Shown here piece by piece: positions 50,480-57,913 of a stretch of 64,000 nucleotides of DNA. The number at the start of each line of letters is the position of its first letter. The first letter of the stretch is position 1. Origin of the DNA: Treponema sp. OMZ 790 (GTDB taxonomy: Bacteria > Spirochaetota > Spirochaetia > Treponematales > Treponemataceae). The position numbers and the translations under genes were made by a program. The notes under the pieces are model-generated. The model saw only the letters and a list, made by a program, of their open reading frames with translations, made no database searches and was not told the DNA's origin. The stretch is from positions 1,054,001 to 1,118,000 of the forward strand of contig NZ_CP051201.1 in assembly GCF_024181285.1 (NCBI RefSeq), given 5' to 3'.

Positions 50480-51930
50480 TGAGCGAATTGATTTTTGAAA
50501 AATCCGTAAAGGGTCATAAATTTGCCGAAGCAAAATTAACCGTACCCGAATACAAACTTGATTCAAAATATTTAAGAGCAAGCGATGCAAAACTTCCTGA
50601 AGTTTCGGAACTTGAATTTGTCCGCCACTATATGGAATTAAGCAAGAGAACTCACGGCGTAGATAACGGCTTTTATCCCTTAGGTTCTTGTACAATGAAG
50701 TATAATCCTAAGCTCAATGAAGAAGTTGCCGCTCTTCCGAACTTTACCAATATTCACCCCTTGCAGCCTGAACACACAATGAAAGGCTGTGTTGAAGTTA
50801 TGGGCGACTTAGGTAAAAAACTCGGTGAAATTACCGGTATGGATGCCTTCTCCCTCCAGCCCTCAGCAGGTGCTCACGGAGAATTCACAGCCCTTTTGGT
50901 AATCCGAGCCTATCACGAAAAACGCGGCGATCATGCCCGAAACAAGATTTTGGTTCCCGATTCGGCACACGGTACAAACCCTGCCAGTGCTGCAATGGTC
51001 GGATGCGAAATCGTAAACATTCCTTCAGATAAAGACGGAAACGTTGATATCGAAGAATTAAAAAAGACTGTAGGAAACGATACTGCAGCCCTCATGCTTA
51101 CAAACCCGAACACCCTCGGTCTCTTTGAAACCCATATCAAAGAAATTGCCGAAATTGTTCACAATGCAGGCGGCTTATTGTACTATGACGGTGCTAACCT
51201 TAACGCAATTATGGGAAGAGTAAGACCCGGAGACATGGGTTACGATATAGTTCACTTGAACTTGCATAAAACATTCTCAACTCCCCACGGAGGCGGAGGT
51301 CCGGGAAGCGGCCCTATCGGTTGTAAAAAATTCCTCGAAGAATTCTTACCTGTTCCTGTAGTTACCGGTTCTGACGGCAGCTATAAGTTAGACTATAACC
51401 GCCCGAACTCAATCGGAAGGGTTAGAAACTTCTATGGAAACTTCCTCGTATTCTTGCGTGCCTATGCCTATATCTTAACTCTCGGAAGCGAGGGCATAAG
51501 GGAAAGTTCAGGCTATGCCGTCTTAAATGCAAACTATCTAAAGAAAAAGCTTGAAAAAGAATATGAAGTTGCCTTTGACAGAACCTGTATGCACGAGTTT
51601 GTTCTCACCCTTGACAAGATCAAGGAAGAGACAGGTGTAAGTGCCCTTGACATAGCTAAGGGCTTAATCGACGACGGTATCCATCCGCCGACGATGTACT
51701 TCCCGCTCATCGTACACGAAGCCTTGATGTTTGAACCTACGGAAACTGAAAGCAAGTCCACATTGGACTTTACAGCCGAAGTTATGATCAAACTCAAAAA
51801 AGAAGCTTATTCAAATCCCGAAAAGCTTCACGGCTATCCCTACACACGCCCCATCGGCCGCGTAGACGAAACAAAGGCAGCCCGAGAACCTGTTTTAAGG
51901 TACAAGGCTTGCTGCTGTGACTGTAAATAA
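50479..51930 (+). CDS. gcvPB: glycine dehydrogenase (decarboxylating) subunit 2
   Basis: Catalytic half of the P-protein, 483 residues. The PLP lysine is in [20 protein letters not shown]. Other blocks: [43 protein letters not shown], and [22 protein letters not shown]. It ends with a Cys-rich tail (YKACCCDCK). It receives glycine and passes the aminomethyl group to GcvH. A strong terminator follows. Confidence 0.96.
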   Translation: MSELIFEKSVKGHKFAEAKLTVPEYKLDSKYLRASDAKLPEVSELEFVRHYMELSKRTHGVDNGFYPLGSCTMKYNPKLNEEVAALPNFTNIHPLQPEHTMKGCVEVMGDLGKKLGEITGMDAFSLQPSAGAHGEFTALLVIRAYHEKRGDHARNKILVPDSAHGTNPASAAMVGCEIVNIPSDKDGNVDIEELKKTVGNDTAALMLTNPNTLGLFETHIKEIAEIVHNAGGLLYYDGANLNAIMGRVRPGDMGYDIVHLNLHKTFSTPHGGGGPGSGPIGCKKFLEEFLPVPVVTGSDGSYKLDYNRPNSIGRVRNFYGNFLVFLRAYAYILTLGSEGIRESSGYAVLNANYLKKKLEKEYEVAFDRTCMHEFVLTLDKIKEETGVSALDIAKGLIDDGIHPPTMYFPLIVHEALMFEPTETESKSTLDFTAEVMIKLKKEAYSNPEKLHGYPYTRPIGRVDETKAAREPVLRYKACCCDCK

Positions 51931-51947
51931 ACAGTATTGAAGCTTTA

Positions 51948-51989
51948 TCCCCCTCTAAAACTGATGTTTTTAGAGGGGGATTTTTTTTT
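51948..51989 (+). terminator. terminator of the gcv operon
   Basis: TCCCCCTCTAAAA (51948-51960) pairs with TTTTAGAGGGGGA (51968-51980), followed by nine T. The inner CCTCTAAAA-n-TTTTAGAGG part recurs exactly 500 bp later at 52452. Confidence 0.9.
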
Positions 51990-52007
51990 GCTAATAGGTT
52001 ACGAGAA

Positions 52008-52528
52008 CATAAATCATTGACACATAAATATGTTGACTTGACAAAATACTATTTTAATGTAGACTATAAATAAGGAAATATATCGATGGCTGTACTTTCA
52101 TTAAACGAAATAAAACTAAGGGCACAACAATTTGTACTGAATTGGAAAGATAAGGCTGCAACCGCACGGGAAGAGGCGGATGCCCAAACATTTGAAAACG
52201 AATTCTTTGCAATCTTCGGCGTTCCGAGGAGTAAAATTGCCGTTTTTGAACAAAAGGTAAAACTGCAAGACGGCTCAAACGGTTATATAGACCTTTTTTG
52301 GAAAGGTTACATTCTTATCGAAATGAAAACGCCCGGTAAGGACAGAAAAAAAGCCTTTGAACAGGCAAAAACTTATGCCAATGCGCTAAGTAATTCCGAT
52401 ATGCCTAAGGGAATTCTTATTTGCGATTTTTGCAATTTTGATTATTGGGAGCCTCTAAAAACATCAGTTTTTAGAGGGTTTCCTTAAATTTAATTTGCGA
52501 TGTTTTTCATAAGTCATTGATACATAAG
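52008..52528. repeat. direct duplication bracketing an R-M relic
   Basis: The block hairpin plus CATAARTCATTGAYACATAA occurs twice, exactly 500 bp apart. The hairpins start at 51952 and 52452; the CATAA block is at 52008-52027 and 52508-52527. Within the 20-base block 18 positions agree. The segment between holds the truncated restriction gene. Confidence 0.65.
52086..52487 (+). pseudogene. N-terminal relic of a type IIG (MmeI-like) restriction-modification enzyme
   Basis: 133 residues. The sequence FENEFFAIFGVPRSKIAVFEQKV, then GYIDLFWKGYILIEMKTPGK (PD-(D/E)xK nuclease core with the Asp, Glu-Met-Lys), KAFEQAKTYANALSNSDMPK and ILICDFCNFDYW matches the N-terminal nuclease part of MmeI-like proteins. 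Those are normally 900 residues or more with a methyltransferase domain. Here the match stops at residue 125, where the reading frame runs into a palindromic repeat (52452-52477) and ends eight codons later. The methylase and specificity parts are absent, so this is a remnant. It may still encode a small nuclease-fold protein. Confidence 0.7.
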
Positions 52529-52759
52529 GACTTATGATTAGAGATGCTCTTCACGAATTGAATGCTGCCCTGTATAAAAAAATTATCTTCATACTATAAA
52601 AGGCAATACTTTTGCATAAGACAGTTTTACCACCTTGACTTCTTCTTATTTTTGATAACAATGTTAGCATAAATTCTTTTATATAGGGAGAGATGTTGAA
52701 GTTTGCGGCTAAAACACTGCCATATAGAAAATATTTAAATTTTTTGTATAATATGTGTT

Positions 52760-53035
52760 ATGAGTTCTATAGATATAGCTTTGATGTGCAGGGCATTGAG
52801 CGACAGTACCCGTTTGGAAATAATTCAGATGTTAAACGATGGGGAAAAATGTGCCTGCAAGATTTTGGAAAAATTTTCAATTACACAGCCGACCCTTTCG
52901 TATCACATGAAAATATTAACCGACTGCGGTCTTGTTCTCACTCGAAAAGAATCCAAATGGATTAATTATTCTCTCGACAAGAAAAAACTTAAAACATTTC
53001 AAAAAGAAATTAACGCCTTAACCGATAAAAAATAA
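52760..53035 (+). CDS. ArsR/SmtB-family regulator
   Basis: A 91-residue winged-helix repressor: MCRALSDSTRLEIIQMLNDG, the metal- or thiol-sensing motif GEKCACKIL (Cys-x-Cys near residues 30-32), and the recognition helix ITQPTLSYHMKILTDCGLV. It probably senses arsenite, antimonite or another thiophilic stress. TATAAT lies seven bases before the ATG and there is no Shine-Dalgarno. The target is probably the nitroreductase operon just downstream, which has a strong inverted repeat over its promoter. Confidence 0.85.
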   Translation: MSSIDIALMCRALSDSTRLEIIQMLNDGEKCACKILEKFSITQPTLSYHMKILTDCGLVLTRKESKWINYSLDKKKLKTFQKEINALTDKK

Positions 53036-53118
53036 TGCACCGAGCTAATAACGCACTCTCTCCTTTTCATGTATTGATTTAACTTCTGAAAAACTTTAAA
53101 AAAAAGCAAAAATACATA

Positions 53119-53147
53119 TTGACAAATATCTATATGTTTTGTATGTT
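53119..53147 (+). promoter_or_regulatory. nitroreductase promoter
   Basis: TTGACA (53119-53124), 17-bp spacer, TATGTT (53142-53147). An inverted repeat begins at the end of the -10. Confidence 0.7.
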
Positions 53148-53172
53148 ATACATAGAGAAATATCTATGTATA
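53147..53172. promoter_or_regulatory. probable ArsR-type operator before the nitroreductase
   Basis: TATACATAGA (53147-53156) and TCTATGTATA (53163-53172) form a perfect 10-bp inverted repeat around the expected transcription start, a normal place for an ArsR-family repressor. A direct repeat of AATATCTATRT lies upstream at about 53125. Confidence 0.6.
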
Positions 53173-53184
53173 AGGAGGTGTCGT

Positions 53185-53706
53185 ATGAACACATTTTTGG
53201 AACTCGCCAAAAGCAGACATTCCGTGAGGAGTTATGAAAAGCGTGCTGTTGAGGCGGAAAAGCTTAACTGTATTTTGGAAGCGGGGCGTATTGCTCCTAC
53301 GGCAGCGAATATGCAGCCCTGCCGTTTTCTTGTTTTAAATGACGAGGCGGCGATGAGTAAGCTGCAAAAAGCATGTACTCCGCACGGGGCACCGCTTGCC
53401 ATTGTGGTATGCGCCGACAAAAAAGCGGTGTGGGTTCGCCCCTTTGACAAGGCGAGCATGACAGATATTGATGCGAGTATCGCTGCCGACCACATGATGA
53501 TGTGCGCTCAAGACATGGGGCTTTCAAGCTGTTGGATTACTTATTTTAAGCCCGATGTAGTGCGTGCCGAATTCAATATCCCCGATGATTTGATTCCGGT
53601 AAACATTTTGGTTATCGGTTACGGAAAAGAAGCGGCAAAATCGCCTGACCGCTATGACGATGAGCGGAATCCGATGGACATGATAGTTCAATACTCATCA
53701 TTTTAG
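53185..53706 (+). CDS. nitroreductase-family flavoprotein
   Basis: About 173 residues, FMN-dependent. N-terminal FLELAKSRHSVRSYEKRAVE is the FMN phosphate motif. Next come EAGRIAPTAANMQPCRFLVL and later AADHMMMCAQDMGLSSCWIT, and PVNILVIGYGKEAAKSPDR. Substrate unknown: nitro compounds, quinones or a related electron acceptor. GGAGGTG precedes ATG 53185; upstream in-frame codons lie in the promoter. The coding region is visibly richer in G+C than its neighbours, which suggests recent acquisition. Probably controlled by the ArsR protein just upstream and co-transcribed with a radical SAM remnant. Confidence 0.9.
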   Translation: MNTFLELAKSRHSVRSYEKRAVEAEKLNCILEAGRIAPTAANMQPCRFLVLNDEAAMSKLQKACTPHGAPLAIVVCADKKAVWVRPFDKASMTDIDASIAADHMMMCAQDMGLSSCWITYFKPDVVRAEFNIPDDLIPVNILVIGYGKEAAKSPDRYDDERNPMDMIVQYSSF

Positions 53707-53715
53707 AAAAACAAG

Positions 53716-53985
53716 ATGATAGATGTTGAACTCGGTCCTATAAGACCACCGTCGGAACATCAAAGCCTCTTGTTGCGTTTGACAAGAGGCTGTTCTTGGA
53801 ACAGATGTTTTTTTTGCGGATTGTATAAGGGAATGCGCTTTTCGGTGCGTTCTACCGAAGAGGTTATAGGCGATATAAAAAAATATGCTGCCTATTACGG
53901 GGAACGCGCAAGTTTTTTTAAATCCTGCTTTTTGCAGGACGGAGATGCCTTTAATATTCCCGCAAAGGATTTTCGGCTAGAATAG
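53716..53985 (+). pseudogene. truncated radical SAM protein
   Basis: 89 residues. It has the N-terminal radical SAM cluster motif in TRGCSWNRCFFC (Cys-x4-Cys-x2-Cys, near residues 25-32), preceded by IRPPSEHQSLLLRL, and continues CFLQDGDAFNIPAKDF, which is the usual next strand. Full-length relatives have about 300 residues; here the frame ends three codons later, so the SAM barrel is lost. Ten bp after the nitroreductase. Probably non-functional; the intact form would have partnered the nitroreductase. Confidence 0.75.
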
Positions 53986-54146
53986 ATGCCCTATTACGGC
54001 TACAATAGGGCACATGTTTCAGCACTACACGAGGCAGCCTCGTGAAATACCATAACAAATAGTAAGAAAAAGCTTTTATATGGGCATCTTTTATTTCTGC
54101 AGAGGGGGATATTCCCCGATTTTCCGTGGCGGGGAAAATAATGTAT
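53986..54146. other. structured intergenic segment after the radical SAM relic
   Basis: Several inverted repeats are packed together: GCCCTATT/AATAGGGC (from about 53988), CACGAGGC/GCCTCGTG (about 54035), an outer GATGCCC/GGGCATC pair, and TTCCCCG/CGGGGAA (54112-54136). The last lies next to the 3' end of the minus-strand membrane-protein gene and could serve as its terminator. I see no gene and no integron attC core. Confidence 0.5.
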
Positions 54147-54536
54147 TTATGAATAGAAATATAACCACCAGGATATAATCAAAAGAGCCGCCATAATTGG
54201 TAAATAAAAATGACTTATTGTTGGCATAGTTTTTTTTGGAACTCTGATATTAGAAATATCCATTGAAAAATCTATGTCTTTTTCATTTTTTTCTCGCACA
54301 ATATCATATAACACACGATATGCTCGTTCTATTTTTAAGAAATGTATATTTAAAAGCCAAAATAATCCTGTAGGCATCATTGCACATAACATAATGAACC
54401 AACTCTCTTGTTTTCCAGCGAGAGCTAATACACCTACAACCAATAAAATTGTCCATGTCTTTAACTGAATGGAATTATTATTCATTCGTTCGATAACATT
54501 TTGAATAAATTCTAAATGTTTTAACTTATTATCCAT
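54147..54536 (-). CDS. small three-TM membrane protein paired with the TIR protein (putative defence effector)
   Basis: 129 residues. An N-terminal amphipathic segment (DNKLKHLEFIQNVIERMNNNSIQLKTW) precedes two membrane helices (about 27-40 and 44-64). Then come a cytoplasmic charged helix (KIERAYRVLYDIVREKNEKD) and a third membrane helix (about 109-127). The layout and the N-terminus resemble a family of small membrane proteins, some annotated as RipA-like octameric membrane proteins, often found beside defence genes; that is from memory. Its ATG overlaps the TIR gene by 8 bp, so it is co-translated with it. A role as the membrane-damaging effector of a TIR-signalled system is my inference. 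Confidence 0.65.
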   Translation of the reverse strand: MDNKLKHLEFIQNVIERMNNNSIQLKTWTILLVVGVLALAGKQESWFIMLCAMMPTGLFWLLNIHFLKIERAYRVLYDIVREKNEKDIDFSMDISNIRVPKKTMPTISHFYLPIMAALLIISWWLYFYS

Positions 54537-55365
54537 AAATTCTACCTCTTTTTGATAAATTGTCTGTGAGTTTTATATCTGGAAATAAGAGGTTTAATTT
54601 CATTAATGCAGAATTCGGATATTTTTCGTCACTTGGCACATCCATTTCCCACCTAGACAACTCAGTCATTGATAATTTATATAAATTTTTAATATCAACA
54701 GGAAAAGCCATTGTTAGTTTCTTAGATTCTATAGAAAACGATTTTCTCATTTCTCCTTCAACAAACTTTCTGGGGCTATTTTTTCTGATAAAATTTAGTA
54801 ATAATAATTCATAATATATCCAAGGAGAATAAGTCATTTGTCTAATATTATTTGTAGACAATGAATTGGGAGTATTAAAAAAGAAAACATAATCCATTTT
54901 ATCTATCATTTTTAAAAGCGCTGTCGCCAATATCATATGAACATGGCTGGTGGATATATTTCTTTTTTCATAATCATATATCAATCCGTAGTACGTATCT
55001 TGTTTAACGCAGTATTCATCGTCAATTTTTTTTAATAATTCATTGGCGTATCCCCATACTCTTGAGTCAACAAAACTTTTTATACCGAATCGCTGATATA
55101 ACCAGTGTTCAAACTTTTCCACTAATCCAATATCCTTATGTGAATGTGAGATAAAAACATGAGCATCAACACTTGGAAACCAGTCTTGTTCAAGACTTTG
55201 TACATCAATAGCATTATTAGGTAGCAAAAAATTTTCCAATGATCGCTGTATATTGAATTTATTAGAAATATCTATATCAAAAAAATTATCATAAAGCTGA
55301 TTACTGTTTTTTAATAAATCATCTATTTCGTTCTCTGTTATTTTAACATTAAAAGCTCTATACAT
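54529..55365 (-). CDS. TIR-like domain protein, putative antiviral sensor/cyclase
   Basis: About 278 residues with no membrane helix. The TIR-like core spans about 68-190. Strand A is AHVFISHSHKD, where FISHSHKD is the TIR box 1 form common in bacteria. The BB-loop region is SFVDSRVWGYANELLKKID, and the putative catalytic Glu is in YSPWIYYELLLL (about residue 186). The N- and C-terminal extensions have no family I know. Bacterial TIR proteins cleave NAD+ or make cyclic ADP-ribose signals during phage infection. ATG 55365 is preceded by AAAGGAG; longer in-frame starts lack this. The next gene encodes a small membrane protein and overlaps it, so the two form a unit. Confidence 0.75.
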   Translation of the reverse strand: MYRAFNVKITENEIDDLLKNSNQLYDNFFDIDISNKFNIQRSLENFLLPNNAIDVQSLEQDWFPSVDAHVFISHSHKDIGLVEKFEHWLYQRFGIKSFVDSRVWGYANELLKKIDDEYCVKQDTYYGLIYDYEKRNISTSHVHMILATALLKMIDKMDYVFFFNTPNSLSTNNIRQMTYSPWIYYELLLLNFIRKNSPRKFVEGEMRKSFSIESKKLTMAFPVDIKNLYKLSMTELSRWEMDVPSDEKYPNSALMKLNLLFPDIKLTDNLSKRGRIYG

Positions 55366-55387
55366 AGATATACTCCTTTCATATTTC

Positions 55388-55416
55388 AAAATACGAATAT
55401 ATTTTATAGAGGTCAA
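55388..55416 (-). promoter_or_regulatory. promoter of the TIR/membrane-protein operon
   Basis: On the minus strand TTGACC (55411-55416), 17-bp spacer, TATTTT (55388-55393), about 23 bp before the TIR-protein ATG. Confidence 0.55.
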
Positions 55417-55591
55417 GGTATTTAATGAAATAATTATTTAATTTTTTGTATTTTATCACTCTTCAAAAGAGGTATAAATCATAATTTCAAGCATCAAAAT
55501 ACTTATAAAACTTTACAAGCTCTCCATCCAACACATAGCCTTATCTACCTTTTTATGATATAATTATCCTTACAATTAGGAGGTTTTGTAA

Positions 55592-55855
55592 AAAAACATC
55601 TTACCCATAGTTGAACAAGAATTACGTGATGAATATGGTTTTAAAATCGATGACTTTCGTCTGGAAGAACTATATCCTCTTGAAAGCTCTTATATTCAGC
55701 CTATGACAGTTTCATTATTAATACCTGAAGAAAAACCTAAAAATTTATTTACTACAACGGCTGTAAATTTACCATATACACGCATTTATAAGAAAATTGA
55801 TTTTATAACGCTTCTATTTCTTTTAAGCTTAATCCTGTTCCTTCGGCTATTTTAG
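55592..55855 (+). pseudogene. decayed small gene between the TIR and Rpn genes
   Basis: A frame open from 55592 to a TAG at 55853-55855 reads KNILPIVEQELRDEYGF, then DDFRLEELYPLESSYIQPMT and LLIPEEKPKNLF, with sensible amphipathic composition. A good TTAGGAGG stands at 55579-55584, but the frame is entered through a TAA (55589-55591) with no start codon. A one-base change in the A-run would supply a GTG or ATG start. The 3' part overlaps the Rpn gene on the other strand and is probably not meaningful past 55803. Family unknown. The flanking stretch 55417-55578 is AT-rich with no gene seen. Confidence 0.4.
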
Positions 55856-56681
55856 CAATATCAAAACCAAGCCGTTTAAATGCTGCCGCTGTTTCAAGAG
55901 CTTTTTGATATGAGCCTTGTTCAATACCTTGCTCAATTCCTTCAGCAAAGGCGATTTCCCGTTCTTCGGCACGTTGTACGGCTATATCGGTCTCATAATC
56001 ATATTCGGCTAGTAACATATTTAATACCTCCTTAGTTTTGCGTTTTAAATAATCACGCAAAATATTGTTTGCTATACATTCTTCAATGGCTTTTTGAAAG
56101 CCGTTTTGAGGATCAGTTTTTTTCCATTTCCGTACCGTTTCTACAAATATGGTGTATTCATACATTGTTTTACAGTTTTTCAATACAGGATGGCATTTTT
56201 GATGATTTATGTTTATTACCTTAACTATCAATTCAAGATTAGGTTCTTCTGTTTTTTCAATAAAAGCATCCGATAATTTTAATGTCTTATCACAAGGAAA
56301 AGTTTCTTCTCCATTGTAAAATACATAGAATTCCGGAATCGGGATATACAGCAATTTACGGCTATATTTTTCTTTTGATTCAAAGAGTGTTTCATATAGC
56401 CGGGTGACATATTCAAGGCAGCGTAAAGGCATGTTGGGGTTAATAGTGGACTGATGTTCCGCCAGAACTATGATTTTATTGTCTACTAGATAAGAAACAT
56501 CATTATAAAATATCATATACAAGATTTGGTCAAGCCTTATACTTTTCAGTTGCTCTTTATCGCTAAGAGCAGTATTATGTAACGCATTATATAGCGACAA
56601 AAAATTCTCTTTTGCTTTTTCATCTTCACTAAAAAGGTCAACAAAAACCGAGTCTTTGTATTTTCTGTTTGAAGTGCTCAT
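55803..56681 (-). CDS. Rpn-family PD-(D/E)XK nuclease (recombination-promoting nuclease/putative transposase)
   Basis: 292 residues. The N-terminal nuclease domain (about 1-130) has YKDSVFVDLFSEDEKAKENF and the core NKIIVLAEHQST, where the Glu-x-Gln replaces (D/E)xK, as in the Rpn family. A basic middle follows (KNCKTMYEYTIFVETVRKW). The C-terminus is a coiled coil with tandem EGIEQGIEQG, then helix FKRLGFDIAKIAEGTGLSLKEIEAL. Rpn proteins cleave DNA and, in E. coli, are linked to recombination and more recently phage defence, some with an internal start that makes a small inhibitor. Its place beside a TIR pair and an R-M relic fits a defence island. GGAGAGG lies before the ATG. Confidence 0.88.
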   Translation of the reverse strand: MSTSNRKYKDSVFVDLFSEDEKAKENFLSLYNALHNTALSDKEQLKSIRLDQILYMIFYNDVSYLVDNKIIVLAEHQSTINPNMPLRCLEYVTRLYETLFESKEKYSRKLLYIPIPEFYVFYNGEETFPCDKTLKLSDAFIEKTEEPNLELIVKVININHQKCHPVLKNCKTMYEYTIFVETVRKWKKTDPQNGFQKAIEECIANNILRDYLKRKTKEVLNMLLAEYDYETDIAVQRAEEREIAFAEGIEQGIEQGSYQKALETAAAFKRLGFDIAKIAEGTGLSLKEIEAL

Positions 56682-56708
56682 AATTATCCGCCTCTCCTAA
56701 CTGTTTGT

Positions 56709-56737
56709 ATTATAGCATATATTATAATTTTTTGTAA
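56709..56737 (-). promoter_or_regulatory. Rpn gene promoter
   Basis: On the minus strand TTACAA (56732-56737), 17-bp spacer, perfect TATAAT (56709-56714), about 28 bp before the ATG. Confidence 0.6.
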
Positions 56738-56810
56738 GCTGTGTTATGCCAAAACTAGCTCTTGACGAATTCGGAAAAATATGGGATTATAATTATCTTG
56801 AGGTGATTTT

Positions 56811-57779
56811 ATGGATGAAAAATTAAATTTGGTTATTCTTGACGGGTTTACTTCCAATCCCGGAGACCTTTCTTGGGAAGAGTTAAAAGCCGTTTCAAAT
56901 CTTACAATATACGATAAAACAAGTGCGGATGAGCTTATTGAAAGGTGTAAGGAGGCAGATGCCGTTCTTACAAATAAGGTCGCTTTTTCTAAAGAAATAA
57001 TGGACGCCTTGCCTCGTCTTAAATATATAGGTGTTTTGGCTACAGGATACAATATTGTCGATGTCGAAGCTGCGAGGGCTAAAAATATCTGTGTAACAAA
57101 TATTCCGTCGTACAGCACGGACAGTGTGGCCCAACTCGTTTTTGCTCTTATTTTCCATTTTTATTGGCGTGTAAAAGAGCACAGCGATGAGGTTATGGCC
57201 GGAAAATGGACTTCTTCTCCTCATTTTTGCTATCACAGTTTCGATATAAGGGAGCTTTCCGATAAAACCCTAGGAATTGTCGGCTTCGGCAACATAGGTC
57301 AAGCTGTCGCAAAAATTGCCCTTGCCATGAACATGAAGGTAATCTACTTTAACCGTTCGTCAAAAACCGTCAATGGCTTGGAAGAAGCAAAACAGGTTTC
57401 AATCGATGAGCTTTTTTCTTCTTCCGATATAATAAGCTTAAACTGCCCTTTGACTGAAGAAACAAGGGAAATTATAAATGCCGGCTCTTTAAAAAAAATA
57501 AAAAAAACTTGTATCATAATCAATACGGGAAGGGGCCCTCTTATAAACGAAAAAGATGCAACTGAGGCCTTAAAAGAAAAAAGGCTTGCAGGGCTTGCCT
57601 GCGATGTATTAAGTTCCGAGCCGCCTCATAAAGATAATCCCTTGTTTAACGCTCCTAACTGCATTATAACGCCCCACATGGCATGGCAAACCCTTGAGGC
57701 AAGGGAAAGGCTGATAAAAATAGCTGCCGACAACGTAAAAGCCTTTATTTCAGGAAAGGAGATAAACAGAGTAAACTAA
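56811..57779 (+). CDS. hprA: glycerate dehydrogenase / D-2-hydroxyacid dehydrogenase
   Basis: 322 residues: LVILDGFTSNPGDLSWEEL (the HprA/glycerate dehydrogenase N-terminus), GVLATGYNIVDVEAA, coenzyme motif LGIVGFGNIGQAVAKIA, catalytic Arg in NTGRGPLINE, Glu in SSEPPHKDNPL and His in TPHMAWQTLEAR. It interconverts hydroxypyruvate and D-glycerate, or a close 2-hydroxy acid. TTGAGGTG precedes the ATG. It appears monocistronic, followed by a perfect 18-bp palindrome (57786-57803). Together with glycine cleavage next door it could link glycine/serine to glycerate, by inference. Confidence 0.88.
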   Translation: MDEKLNLVILDGFTSNPGDLSWEELKAVSNLTIYDKTSADELIERCKEADAVLTNKVAFSKEIMDALPRLKYIGVLATGYNIVDVEAARAKNICVTNIPSYSTDSVAQLVFALIFHFYWRVKEHSDEVMAGKWTSSPHFCYHSFDIRELSDKTLGIVGFGNIGQAVAKIALAMNMKVIYFNRSSKTVNGLEEAKQVSIDELFSSSDIISLNCPLTEETREIINAGSLKKIKKTCIIINTGRGPLINEKDATEALKEKRLAGLACDVLSSEPPHKDNPLFNAPNCIITPHMAWQTLEARERLIKIAADNVKAFISGKEINRVN

Positions 57780-57785
57780 ATTGTA

Positions 57786-57803
57786 AATTCTTTATAAAGA
57801 ATT
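57786..57803. repeat. perfect 18-bp palindrome before the hydrogenase promoter
   Basis: AATTCTTTATAAAGAATT reads the same on both strands. It lies between hprA and the hydrogenase promoter; a regulator site or the 3' hairpin of hprA mRNA are both possible. Confidence 0.5.
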
Positions 57804-57825
57804 AAGATTTCAAGGGAAAAAATCC

Positions 57826-57854
57826 TTGCTATTTTGGCAAACATATTGTACAAT
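57826..57854 (+). promoter_or_regulatory. hydrogenase operon promoter
   Basis: TTGCTA (57826-57831), 17-bp spacer, TACAAT (57849-57854). The -10 lies in a small palindrome TTGTACAA. The leader before the first ATG is about 55 nt. Confidence 0.6.
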
Positions 57855-57913
57855 TATTGGTGTAAGGTGGATTTAACTTAGGTTATAGAATATATGACAT
57901 AAGGAGTATGCGA

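Noticed and set aside
51948..52528. Composite transposon around the R-M relic
   Set aside because: The repeats are short hairpin blocks without any transposase or target-site duplication that I could see.
52693..52965. 90-codon frame overlapping the ArsR gene
   Set aside because: It is in a different frame and has no homology, while the overlapping ArsR frame is a clear family member.
53986..54146. Integron attC site, since treponemes can carry integrons
   Set aside because: No GTTRRRY/RYYYAAC core sites are placed as required, and no integrase gene is in the window.
57830..57865. Rex-type redox operator at the hydrogenase promoter
   Set aside because: TTG and CAA half-sites occur, but spacing and sequence do not match a Rex consensus well enough to claim.
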